Part shown: piece by piece, positions 17,168 to 24,302 of the stretch | How positions within the stretch are numbered: position 1 is the first letter of the stretch | How the letters are laid out: every line of letters starts with the position of its first letter | Assembly (NCBI RefSeq): GCF_030915525.1 | Contig: NZ_CP133269.1 | Location: forward strand, 2,453,001-2,517,000 | Length of the DNA: 64,000 bases | Reading direction: 5' to 3' | Source: Neobacillus sp. PS2-9 | GTDB lineage: Bacteria > Bacillota > Bacilli > Bacillales > Cytobacillaceae | The notes under the pieces: generated by a model | The model's input: the letters and a program-made list of their open reading frames with translations, nothing else | Databases searched by the model: none | What the model was told of the DNA's origin: nothing | Program-made: the position numbers and the translations under genes

Positions 17168-17265
17168 TTCATGAAAGAAAATGTTCACGAAATGGGCAAC
17201 ACAGGTAAAATCTAGTCAATTCTATAATCAAGAGAAAAAAATGTCGAAATACTTCGAAAGAGTGA

Positions 17266-17293
17266 TTGACAGAAATGGAGCATCGGTTATAAT
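17266..17293 (+). promoter_or_regulatory. Sigma-A promoter of the BMC operon
   Basis: TTGACA (17266-17271) and TATAAT (17288-17293), both perfect, with a 16-bp spacer. About 139 bp before the deoR-like start, with a cre-like site and an inverted repeat downstream. The only strong promoter seen ahead of the compartment genes. Confidence 0.75.
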
Positions 17294-17357
17294 TGAATTA
17301 GCAAATGTTCATCCAAGATTTACATAATTTCATTTATCTTTATTTTTTTATCAAAGA

Positions 17358-17371
17358 TGTAACCGTTTACT
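17358..17371. promoter_or_regulatory. cre-like CcpA site in BMC operon leader
   Basis: TGTAACCGTTTACT matches TGWAANCGNTNWCA at 13 of 14 positions (last base). It lies ~58 bp downstream of the expected transcript start, where CcpA acts as a roadblock. Suggests repression by preferred sugars. Confidence 0.55.
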
Positions 17372-17373
17372 TG

Positions 17374-17397
17374 TTTGAAAAGAAAGGGAGTTTCAAA
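17374..17397. promoter_or_regulatory. Inverted repeat, candidate DeoR-like operator
   Basis: TTTGAAA-N10-TTTCAAA with perfect 7-bp arms, 34 bp before the regulator start. Half-sites resemble the ATTGAA/TTCAAT halves of the B. subtilis DeoR operator, though the spacing differs. Candidate site for autoregulation by the DeoR-like protein. Confidence 0.4.
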
Positions 17398-17431
17398 TTT
17401 TCATATTATTTAAGATTAGGTGAATGTACTT

Positions 17432-18382
17432 ATGGCGGATGAAAAAATTTCGCGCCTCGTTGAAGTAGCTAAATTGTATTACCAATTAGACTATAGTCAA
17501 CAGGACATCGCGAAAAAGTTAGGTATTTCCCGCCCCACCGTCTCAAGGCTTTTGATGCAAGCCGTCCAGGAAGGCGTTGTTCATATTAAAATATGTGATC
17601 CGGCTGAGGATGTTCAGGAACTCGCAGCACAGGTTAAGGAGCTTTTTCAATTAAAACATTGTATTGTTGCTCCAATCCCTGAGTACGAAGATGAACTGAT
17701 AAAAGATAAGCTAGGAGAAGTTTCCGCGGGTTACTTAAATGACATTGTCCAAAGCGGCGATACCATTGGAATTACTTGGGGAACAACCCTTTTTCAACTA
17801 GTGAAAAATTTGCAGCCTAAGAACGTAAAGGATGTCACTGTTGTCCAGCTTAATGGTGGGGTGAGTTACTCAGAGTCAAACACTTATGCTTCAGAAATTA
17901 TCAATGGATTAGCCAATGCATTTCATACGACACCTCATTTTTTACCTGTTCCTGCTGTTGTTGACCACATTGTTGTCAAGCAAGCAATCATTGCGGACAG
18001 GCATGTCAACAAAATATTAGAACTAGGGAAACAGGCAAATATTGCTATTTTTACAGTGGGTGAGCCGGGGGAAAACTCTACTTTGATGCATGCAGGCTAT
18101 TTTTTAGACAATGATGTAGAAATTCTCAGATCGAATAATACGGTTGGGGATATATGCTCTAGATTTATTGATATTGAAGGGCGAATAAGCCATGAAGCTT
18201 TAAATGATCGAACAATCGGTATTGAACTCTCCCATTTAGCGGAAAAAGAGTTTGGCATTCTTATTGCAGGAGGAAATTCAAAAATTGATGGGATCTTTGG
18301 TGCCTTAAAGGGCAAGCATGCAAATGTTCTCATAACCGACCAATATACTGCCAAGGCTTTACTCGAAATGGGAGGTGATTAG
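17432..18382 (+). CDS. DeoR/SorC-family sugar-phosphate-responsive regulator
   Basis: 316 aa from ATG 17432 with TTAGGTGA at the right spacing; a GTG at 17420 overlaps that site. N-terminal HTH (YYQLDYSQQDIAKKLGISRPTVSRLLMQAVQEG) and a C-terminal SorC sugar-binding domain (GITWGTTLFQLVKNL, VVQLNGGVSYSESNTYASEI, GICSRFIDIEG-like segment). B. subtilis DeoR, of the same family and length (313 aa), represses deoxynucleoside catabolism and is relieved by deoxyribose-5-phosphate. As first gene of a compartment operon containing deoC, the same inducer is likely. Confidence 0.88.
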   Translation: MADEKISRLVEVAKLYYQLDYSQQDIAKKLGISRPTVSRLLMQAVQEGVVHIKICDPAEDVQELAAQVKELFQLKHCIVAPIPEYEDELIKDKLGEVSAGYLNDIVQSGDTIGITWGTTLFQLVKNLQPKNVKDVTVVQLNGGVSYSESNTYASEIINGLANAFHTTPHFLPVPAVVDHIVVKQAIIADRHVNKILELGKQANIAIFTVGEPGENSTLMHAGYFLDNDVEILRSNNTVGDICSRFIDIEGRISHEALNDRTIGIELSHLAEKEFGILIAGGNSKIDGIFGALKGKHANVLITDQYTAKALLEMGGD

Positions 18383-18387
18383 TATTA

Positions 18388-19047
18388 ATGGATAAAGAAA
18401 AAATTAGAGTACTAGTTGAAGAGATTGTCAAAGCCACTTTAAAACAACCAAAGCAAATACCTATAGCAGCTTCGAACCGGCATATTCACTTATCGCCCGA
18501 ACATGTGGACAGATTATTTGGAAAAGGTCATCAATTAAACAAGCTGAAGGATTTGTCACAACCCAATCAATTTGCAGCAAAGGAAACAGTCACATTGATT
18601 GGTCCTAAGGGTAAGATCCAAAATGTCCGGGTTCTTGGTCCTGCTCGGGGAAGTACACAAGTGGAAGTATCCTTATTTGACGGCTTTACATTAGGTGTAA
18701 AACCTCCTATTCGTAACTCCGGCGATATTAAAGGATCAGGGGCTATTACTATCCAAGGACCACGAGGACAAGTCACGATTAATGAGGGTTTGATTTGTGC
18801 AGCTCGCCATATTCATATGCATACAAGTGATGGTGAAAGTTTTGGTGTTTCTGACGGAGATCGTGTTCAAGTAAGAGTCGAGGGTGAACGCGGAGTTATT
18901 TTTTCAAATGTACTTATTCGTGTTTCACCAAAATATAAACTTGAAATGCATATCGATATTGATGAAGCAAATGCAGCAAACATCAAAAATGGACAGCTTG
19001 GTGAAATTGTAGCCATTGAAAGTCGAGTGCAAGTGAGCGGGGGTTGA
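18388..19047 (+). CDS. pduL: PduL-type phosphate acyltransferase
   Basis: 219 aa behind GGAGGTGATT. Two PduL beta-barrel repeats with metal-binding histidines in AASNRHIHLSPEH (residues ~27-39) and CAARHIHMHTSD (~136). Residues 1-20 (MDKEKIRVLVEEIVKATLKQ) form an amphipathic helix of the kind that targets cargo into microcompartments. It converts acetyl-CoA plus phosphate to acetyl-phosphate and CoA in the lumen, recycling the CoA used by the aldehyde dehydrogenase. Confidence 0.93.
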   Translation: MDKEKIRVLVEEIVKATLKQPKQIPIAASNRHIHLSPEHVDRLFGKGHQLNKLKDLSQPNQFAAKETVTLIGPKGKIQNVRVLGPARGSTQVEVSLFDGFTLGVKPPIRNSGDIKGSGAITIQGPRGQVTINEGLICAARHIHMHTSDGESFGVSDGDRVQVRVEGERGVIFSNVLIRVSPKYKLEMHIDIDEANAANIKNGQLGEIVAIESRVQVSGG

Positions 19048-19781
19048 TGCTGGTGGATATCCAATCACAGATTAAAATATTAGTCCAGCAAGTGGTCGAA
19101 GCTTACTTAAAAGATAAAATACTAGAGAACGAGAAAAAGCCGATTGCTATTCTATTAGGTTATCAATCTCCAAATCCTTCTCATGTTTTGGAAGCGATTA
19201 CCCCGCTCCTTAATACTTACGAAGTAAAATTGATTGTATCAAAAGAGTGGGCTAACTCATATTCAACTATTAGCGAACGACCATTTGTTTTATTAGAAGA
19301 GATTAATCAGCAAGAATTGACTGCGATTATTGAAGAATCATCCGTACTTGTTATTCCTGCTGCTTCTTATCAATTGTTATCGAAGCTGGCATTAACAATG
19401 GATGATGAAAAGGCAGTTTGGGTTGCTATTCAATATCAATTACTTGGAAAGCCGGTTGTTATCGCAAACAATGGAGTAGAACCGAATGTTTATCAACAAA
19501 TTCATGCTCCACATACTGTTCAGGAGCGCATACAGTCTTACATAAGACAAATTCAGACAGACCAGGTGAAATGGGTACCGTTAAATAAGCTTACTCAAAC
19601 GGTGGAACATCAATTTACTGCTTACGAAGAAAAGCAGTCTCTTATTCTAGCGAAGCATGTGGAAAAGGCCTTTCACACAGGATTAAAGGAACTGGTTGTT
19701 CCGTTAAAGAGTAAGATTACTCCTTCAGCAAAGGATGTAGCGAAAGAATTAAAAATTGTGATTACGAAATCAGACGCTTGA
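19047..19781 (+). CDS. BMC-associated flavoprotein-like protein
   Basis: 244 aa from ATG 19047, overlapping the pduL stop; GTG 19053 is an alternative. Residues ~1-20 (VDIQSQIKILVQQVVEAYLK) are an encapsulation-peptide-like helix. A flavoprotein (PF02441-like) fold follows: AILLGYQSPNPSHVLEAITP, VLVIPAASYQLLSKLAL and AIQYQLLGKPVVIANNGVEP match the FMN-binding pattern of Dfp/UbiX-type proteins. The catalytic role is not established; redox or cofactor-related function in the lumen is possible. Homologues occur in several BMC loci. Flavin binding is inferred from sequence pattern only. Confidence 0.65.
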   Translation: MLVDIQSQIKILVQQVVEAYLKDKILENEKKPIAILLGYQSPNPSHVLEAITPLLNTYEVKLIVSKEWANSYSTISERPFVLLEEINQQELTAIIEESSVLVIPAASYQLLSKLALTMDDEKAVWVAIQYQLLGKPVVIANNGVEPNVYQQIHAPHTVQERIQSYIRQIQTDQVKWVPLNKLTQTVEHQFTAYEEKQSLILAKHVEKAFHTGLKELVVPLKSKITPSAKDVAKELKIVITKSDA

Positions 19782-19794
19782 AAGGAGGGACTCA

Positions 19795-20094
19795 ATGATT
19801 ATTTGTAAGGTAATTGGTTCCATTGTATCCACCACTAAAGCAGAGAAGTTGACTGGGAAGAAACTTCTTATTGTACAGCCATTAGATATGAAGAGTATCG
19901 AGGAAGACGGAAAACCACTCGTTGCTATTGATACTGTAGGATCTGGCGTCGGAGAAGTTGTATTACTAGTCAGTGGAAGCTCAGCAAGACAAACAGAAAT
20001 TACAAACGGTGTCCCCGTTGATGCGGCAATTGTAGGGATTGTCGATCAAATTGAAATACAAGGGTCATTAACCTTTAATAAAGGAGGTAATTAA
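19795..20094 (+). CDS. BMC pentameric vertex protein (EutN/CcmL family), copy 1
   Basis: 99 aa. Typical EutN/CcmL start ICKVIGSIVSTTKAEKLTGKKLLIVQPLD, then VAIDTVGSGVGEVVLLVSGSSARQT and IVGIVDQIE. Such proteins form pentamers that cap the vertices of the polyhedral shell. Ribosome site AAAGGAGG. The slightly long C-terminus (GSLTFNKGGN) distinguishes it from the two other EutN copies in this operon. Confidence 0.93.
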   Translation: MIICKVIGSIVSTTKAEKLTGKKLLIVQPLDMKSIEEDGKPLVAIDTVGSGVGEVVLLVSGSSARQTEITNGVPVDAAIVGIVDQIEIQGSLTFNKGGN

Positions 20095-20096
20095 TT

Positions 20097-21524
20097 TTGC
20101 AGATAAATGAAACCGATATCAAAAAAATGGTTGAACAAGTGCTTCAGCAATTAGGTCAAAATCAAACAACTGATGCAACTGCTTCCCAACAAAATGATAT
20201 TAGCTTAGGCGATGGAGTGTTTGCTACTGTTGACGAAGCTGCAGATGCAGCAAGAGTTGCATGGGAAAAGCTTCGTAAACTTCCATTGTCAACAAGAAGA
20301 CAAATGATTGAAAACATGAGAGAAACAAGCCGCAAGCATGTTAATGAATTGGCACAGCTTGCAGTAGAAGAAACAAAACTTGGTAGAGTCGGAGATAAAG
20401 TTGCCAAAATTCTTTTAGCAACAAATAAGACACCTGGTGTGGAAGATTTAGTTAGCACCACTTATTCTGGTGATGATGGTTTAACACTTGTTGAATATGC
20501 ACCAATTGGAGTATTTGGTTCCATTACACCTTCTACGAACCCGGCAGCAACCGTCATTAACAATTCGATCTCATTGATTGCAGCAGGTAATACGGTTGTT
20601 TACAATCCACATCCAAGTGCAAAACAAGTTTCAATTAGAACACTTAAACTTTTAAACCAAGCGATTGTAGCAGCGGGTGGTCCTGAAAATACTCTAACAT
20701 CTGTGGCAGCACCTAATTTAGAGACGTCAGCACAGGTTATGAACCATCCAAAGGTTAATGCACTTGTGGTTACAGGGGGAGGACCTGTTGTAAAGGCAGC
20801 GATGTCTGTTGGTAAAAAAGTAATTGCAGCAGGACCAGGTAATCCTCCTGTTGTTGTAGATGAAACAGCGATTATTTCAAAAGCAGCAGCAGATATTGTT
20901 AAGGGTGCAAGCTTTGATAACAATGTTCTATGTACTGCTGAAAAAGAAGTATTTGTTGTTGACAAGGTGGCTAATGCACTAAAGGCAGAAATGGTAAAGA
21001 ATGGGGCTATTGAACTTAAAGGCTTCCAATTCGAAAAACTACTTGAAACAGTCCTTGTGAAGAAAAACGATAAGTTTTATCCAAACAGAGACTACATTGG
21101 AAAAGATGCCTCTGTTATTTTACAAGCTGCAGGCATTCAAGCAGGTCCAAACGTGAAGCTCATTATTGCTGAAACGTCAAAGGATCACCCATTAGTGATG
21201 ACAGAAATGTTAATGCCAGTTTTACCGATTGTCAGAGTTCCTGATGTCGATAAAGCGATTGAGTTAGCCGTTATTGCTGAAAAGGGTAACCGTCATACAG
21301 CGATTATGCACTCACAAAATATAACCAACTTAACAAAAATGGCACAAGAAATTCAAGCGACGATTTTTGTTAAAAATGGTCCATCTGTTGCTGGACTTGG
21401 CTTTGAAAGTGAAGGATTCACCACACTAACCATTGCAGGCCCAACAGGTGAAGGATTAACCAGTGCTAAAACATTTACGCGCCAGCGCCGCTGTGTTTTA
21501 GTTGATGGATTTAGAATCATATAG
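20097..21524 (+). CDS. CoA-acylating aldehyde dehydrogenase (EutE/PduP-like)
   Basis: 475 aa. TTG start 20097 is set by AAAGGAGG at 20080-20087. Residues 1-20 (MQINETDIKKMVEQVLQQLG) are a classical encapsulation peptide, linked by a Gln/Asp-rich stretch to the enzyme. Catalytic cysteine in FDNNVLCTAEKE (Cys279); cofactor region GSITPSTNPAATVINN. It oxidises acetaldehyde, the product of DeoC, to acetyl-CoA with NAD and CoA inside the compartment. No alcohol dehydrogenase accompanies it in this operon, so NADH must be reoxidised otherwise. Confidence 0.93.
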   Translation: MQINETDIKKMVEQVLQQLGQNQTTDATASQQNDISLGDGVFATVDEAADAARVAWEKLRKLPLSTRRQMIENMRETSRKHVNELAQLAVEETKLGRVGDKVAKILLATNKTPGVEDLVSTTYSGDDGLTLVEYAPIGVFGSITPSTNPAATVINNSISLIAAGNTVVYNPHPSAKQVSIRTLKLLNQAIVAAGGPENTLTSVAAPNLETSAQVMNHPKVNALVVTGGGPVVKAAMSVGKKVIAAGPGNPPVVVDETAIISKAAADIVKGASFDNNVLCTAEKEVFVVDKVANALKAEMVKNGAIELKGFQFEKLLETVLVKKNDKFYPNRDYIGKDASVILQAAGIQAGPNVKLIIAETSKDHPLVMTEMLMPVLPIVRVPDVDKAIELAVIAEKGNRHTAIMHSQNITNLTKMAQEIQATIFVKNGPSVAGLGFESEGFTTLTIAGPTGEGLTSAKTFTRQRRCVLVDGFRII

Positions 21525-21640
21525 TGGGGTGTTTGTAATTGACTAAAGCAAAAGAAGAAAAAACCGTCACTTCACAAGAAGAAAAAGTAAAAAAACAAGA
21601 AAAACCAAAATTAGAGGTTATAACTAAAGGAGGAAATACA

Positions 21641-21919
21641 ATGAGTCAAGAAGCATTAGGAATGATTGAAACAAAAGGTTTAGTAGGTGCCATTGAGGCA
21701 GCAGATGCTATGGTTAAAGCTGCAAACGTAACGTTAGTTGGAAGAGAATTAGTTGGTGCTGGTCTTGTTACTGTAATGGTTCGCGGTGATGTAGGTGCCG
21801 TTAAGGCTGCAACAGAAGCTGGTGCAGAAGCAGCTCAGCGTGTGGGCTCATTACTATCTGTACATGTCATTCCACGTCCAAACGGAGATGTAGAAGGTAT
21901 CCTACCAAAGACTGAATAA
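21641..21919 (+). CDS. BMC-H hexameric shell protein, copy 1
   Basis: 92 aa from ATG 21641, directly behind AAAGGAGG. Single Pf00936 domain: [64 protein letters not shown]. Forms hexamers tiling the shell facets. The frame is open upstream to a TTG at 21539 with its own weak GGGGTG, which would add a 34-residue Lys/Glu-rich extension (126 aa in all). The long form may be a second isoform or an upstream leader; the strong internal ribosome site favours 21641. Confidence 0.92.
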   Translation: MSQEALGMIETKGLVGAIEAADAMVKAANVTLVGRELVGAGLVTVMVRGDVGAVKAATEAGAEAAQRVGSLLSVHVIPRPNGDVEGILPKTE

Positions 21920-21927
21920 GGGGCAAC

Positions 21928-22770
21928 ATGATGGAACAATCCATTGAAAGCTATATCAAAAATTTGGTAAGAGATGTCATTGGTCAGTCTCTAGGTGAAC
22001 TTCAGCTTCAAAACGATCGGCAAACCTATGTCATTGCCAATTGGAAAATGAATAAAAATCTAGCTGAGACTGCGGAATTCTTCCAAAAAATAAATAGTAG
22101 TAATGAAGTTTCAGTAGTTGTTTGTCCTCCGACACAGCTCCTGTATCCAGCCCATCTGTTTATCAACCAATCAAAGAAGTCCATTGGGTTGGGTGGGCAA
22201 AACGTACATTGGGCAGATAAAGGTGCCTATACAGGGGAAACATCCATCAGTATGTTAAAGGATGTGGGCTGTGATTATTGTATCATCGGGCACTCCGAAA
22301 GAAGACAATATGCAGGTGAAGATAATCAACTAATTAATCTAAAGGTTAAGCAGGCGATTCAGGCTGGTATTACCCCCATTATCTGTATTGGCGAAACACT
22401 AGAAGAAAAAAATTCAATGCAAACAGAACAAGTTTTATCAACCCAGCTATTCGGTGCATTGAAAGAAATTGCTTCAAGCAATTTTATTCTAGCGTATGAA
22501 CCGGTTTGGGCAATTGGAACAGGTCAATCAGCTACAGCTGAACTTGCCCAGCAAACCCATGCTTACATTCGATCAATTTTAACAAATATGATGGGACAAA
22601 AAGCAGAAAGCATCTCGATTCTTTACGGTGGATCTGCAAATGAAAGCAATGCAGCCGAGTACAGTGCAATGCCAGATATCGATGGCGTACTTGTAGGAGG
22701 AGCTAGCTTACAAGCACATTCATTTGATGCAATTATCAATGTATTTGCCAAAGGAGAACAAAATCAATGA
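21928..22770 (+). CDS. tpiA: Triosephosphate isomerase with encapsulation-type N-terminal extension
   Basis: 280 aa, about 30 longer than housekeeping TIM. All catalytic residues are present: Lys40 in NWKMNK, His122 in IIGHSERRQ, Glu191 in AYEPVWAIGTG, and phosphate loop YGGSANESN. The extra N-terminus (MEQSIESYIKNLVRDVIGQS) is an amphipathic helix like those on the other cargo enzymes. It interconverts glyceraldehyde-3-phosphate, released by DeoC, and dihydroxyacetone phosphate, apparently inside the shell. It overlaps rpiB by 4 bp. Confidence 0.9.
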   Translation: MMEQSIESYIKNLVRDVIGQSLGELQLQNDRQTYVIANWKMNKNLAETAEFFQKINSSNEVSVVVCPPTQLLYPAHLFINQSKKSIGLGGQNVHWADKGAYTGETSISMLKDVGCDYCIIGHSERRQYAGEDNQLINLKVKQAIQAGITPIICIGETLEEKNSMQTEQVLSTQLFGALKEIASSNFILAYEPVWAIGTGQSATAELAQQTHAYIRSILTNMMGQKAESISILYGGSANESNAAEYSAMPDIDGVLVGGASLQAHSFDAIINVFAKGEQNQ

Positions 22771-23222
22771 AAAAAGTGGCAATCGGTTGCGACCATGGTG
22801 GATACGAACTTAAAGAAAAGTTAAAAGCCTATTTAACGGAATTAGGCTATGAATATTTAGATTATGGATGTAAAGCCAATGAATCAGTAGATTATCCGGA
22901 CATCGCTTTCCTTGTAGGTGAAACAGTCGCTACAAATGAAGAGTATGTAGGGATTATGATAGATGGAGTCGGCGTTGGTAGCGGAATGGTATTAAATAAA
23001 ATACCAGGTGTACGCGGTGCGGTTTGCTGGGATTTATCATCGGTAATAAACAGCCGTGAACATAATAATGCAAATGTGCTTTCCATCGGCGGTCAATTTA
23101 TTGGTGAAGGTCTTGCCAAGCAATTAGTAAAAACATGGTTGGAAACAGATTTTGCTGGCGGACGTCACGACCGTCGAGTAACGAAAATCATGGAAATAGA
23201 AAGCCGTTTCTTAGGGCGTTAA
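22767..23222 (+). CDS. rpiB: RpiB/LacAB-family sugar-phosphate isomerase, atypical active site
   Basis: 151 aa. RpiB fold with CDHGGYELKEKLKAYL phosphate region, NKIPGVRGA and REHNNANVLSIGG (ring-opening His region). The segment normally CGTGxG, with catalytic Cys66 in E. coli RpiB, reads DGVGVG here: Asp66 replaces Cys. Aldose-ketose isomerisation of ribose-5-phosphate is the family reaction; the changed base suggests altered chemistry or substrate. No encapsulation helix. 2-deoxyribose-5-phosphate cannot be isomerised this way, so the enzyme implies a second sugar-phosphate substrate. Confidence 0.85.
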   Translation: MKKVAIGCDHGGYELKEKLKAYLTELGYEYLDYGCKANESVDYPDIAFLVGETVATNEEYVGIMIDGVGVGSGMVLNKIPGVRGAVCWDLSSVINSREHNNANVLSIGGQFIGEGLAKQLVKTWLETDFAGGRHDRRVTKIMEIESRFLGR

Positions 23223-23233
23223 GTTTTCGAAAT

Positions 23234-23417
23234 GGCTTTGTTAAAGAACATTTTTGGTTTTTATACCCTGTTGATTGGAGCGGAAGGCGCGAAGACTCCT
23301 GTGGGAGTATGGTTCAGGGGAGACCCCGCAGGCGCTTTTCGCCGAGGAGGCTCGCCGAAACACCCACGGAAAGCGAAGCGCCTGGAGCGTAAATCAACAG
23401 ACATGTTTAATAAAGCC
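23234..23417 (+). mobile_element. MITE copy 3 (184 bp) with TIRs and 8-bp target duplication, inside BMC operon
   Basis: Same element as copies 1 and 2. Ends GGCTTTGTTAAA and TTTAATAAAGCC; direct TTCGAAAT on both flanks (23226-23233 and 23418-23425). The left duplication begins four bases after the rpiB stop. It splits the BMC operon into two blocks without disrupting a gene; its hairpin in the transcript could affect expression of the distal shell genes and deoC. Confidence 0.88.
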
Positions 23418-23460
23418 TTCGAAATAGACTTTTAAGGAATTCTAGAAAGCAGGTTTTAAA

Positions 23461-23733
23461 ATGTTTGTAGCCAAAGTGATTGGAAATATGGTCTGTACAC
23501 ATAAAAATGAAAATTTAAAAGGGTTAAAGCTTCTGATTGTTCAACCAGTAGATGATCAATTGAATGATAAAGGCAAACCACTTGTGGCTATAGATACGAT
23601 TGGACAATCAGGAGAAGGAGATCTCGTTTACTTAGCAAAAAGCAGAGAATCTTCCTTACCGCTAAACAAAGACTTGGTCCCGTCAGACGCGGGGATATTA
23701 GGAATTATTGACTACTATAATGTGACTAAATGA
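23461..23733 (+). CDS. BMC pentameric vertex protein (EutN/CcmL family), copy 2
   Basis: 90 aa. FVAKVIGNMVCTHKNENLKGLKLLIVQPVD, VAIDTIGQSGEGDLVYLAKSRESSLP and GILGIIDYYN identify a EutN/CcmL pentamer. First gene after MITE copy 3. A short gap (15 bp) separates it from the second BMC-H gene. Differs from copy 1 in the loop after the core, so mixed pentamers or distinct vertex positions are possible. Confidence 0.92.
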   Translation: MFVAKVIGNMVCTHKNENLKGLKLLIVQPVDDQLNDKGKPLVAIDTIGQSGEGDLVYLAKSRESSLPLNKDLVPSDAGILGIIDYYNVTK

Positions 23734-23748
23734 ATGGAGGAAATATAA

Positions 23749-24024
23749 ATGAGTAACGCATTAGGAATGATCGAAACTAAGGGTTTAGTAGGAGCTATTG
23801 AAGCAGCAGACGCAATGACAAAAGCAGCAAACGTGACATTACTTGGAAAAGTAAATGTGGGCGGAGGTTTAGTATGTGTAATGGTTCGTGGTGATGTTGG
23901 TGCAGTAAAAGCAGCAACTGAAGCAGGTGCGGATGCAGCTGGACGTGTTGGAGAATTCTTATCAGTTCATGTAATCCCAAGACCACACTCAGATATCGAG
24001 AAAATTCTTCCTGTAGCAAAATAA
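23749..24024 (+). CDS. BMC-H hexameric shell protein, copy 2
   Basis: 91 aa, AGGAGG ribosome site. Single BMC domain very close to copy 1 ([57 protein letters not shown]). Main facet tile. Pore region [13 protein letters not shown] differs from copy 1 ([13 protein letters not shown]), so the two hexamers may pass different molecules. Its stop overlaps the next start (TAATG). Confidence 0.94.
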   Translation: MSNALGMIETKGLVGAIEAADAMTKAANVTLLGKVNVGGGLVCVMVRGDVGAVKAATEAGADAAGRVGEFLSVHVIPRPHSDIEKILPVAK

Positions 24025-24287
24025 TGAAACTAGCAAAAGTAGTAGGGAATGTCGTTTCAACGATTAAAACACCCAGTCATCAAAATAAAAAGCTCATGGT
24101 TGTCATTCCTGTTGACGCATCAGGTAAAGAATGCGGTGATGCAATGATTGCGTTTGACCGCTTTCATGCAGGGGTGGGCGATTATGTGCTGATACTAGAA
24201 GAGGGTGGATCGGCAAGAGATATTTTAGAAGACCCAAAAGGTTCTTTTGATGCGGTCATTGCCGGTATTGTTGATCGATTACATTAA
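24024..24287 (+). CDS. BMC pentameric vertex protein (EutN/CcmL family), copy 3
   Basis: 87 aa. KLAKVVGNVVSTIKTPSHQNKKLMVVIPVD, IAFDRFHAGVGDYVLILEEGGSARDIL and AGIVDRLH are EutN/CcmL features. Translationally coupled to the upstream BMC-H gene by a one-base overlap. Third vertex-type protein in one operon that lacks any tandem-domain BMC-T gene. Confidence 0.92.
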   Translation: MKLAKVVGNVVSTIKTPSHQNKKLMVVIPVDASGKECGDAMIAFDRFHAGVGDYVLILEEGGSARDILEDPKGSFDAVIAGIVDRLH

Positions 24288-24302
24288 TGTGAGGTGAGCA
24301 CG

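Noticed and set aside
20600..20965. 121-codon antisense frame in the aldehyde dehydrogenase gene (and 20162-20461)
   Set aside because: Shadow of a strongly coding gene with an intact catalytic sequence; no ribosome site and no recognisable protein.
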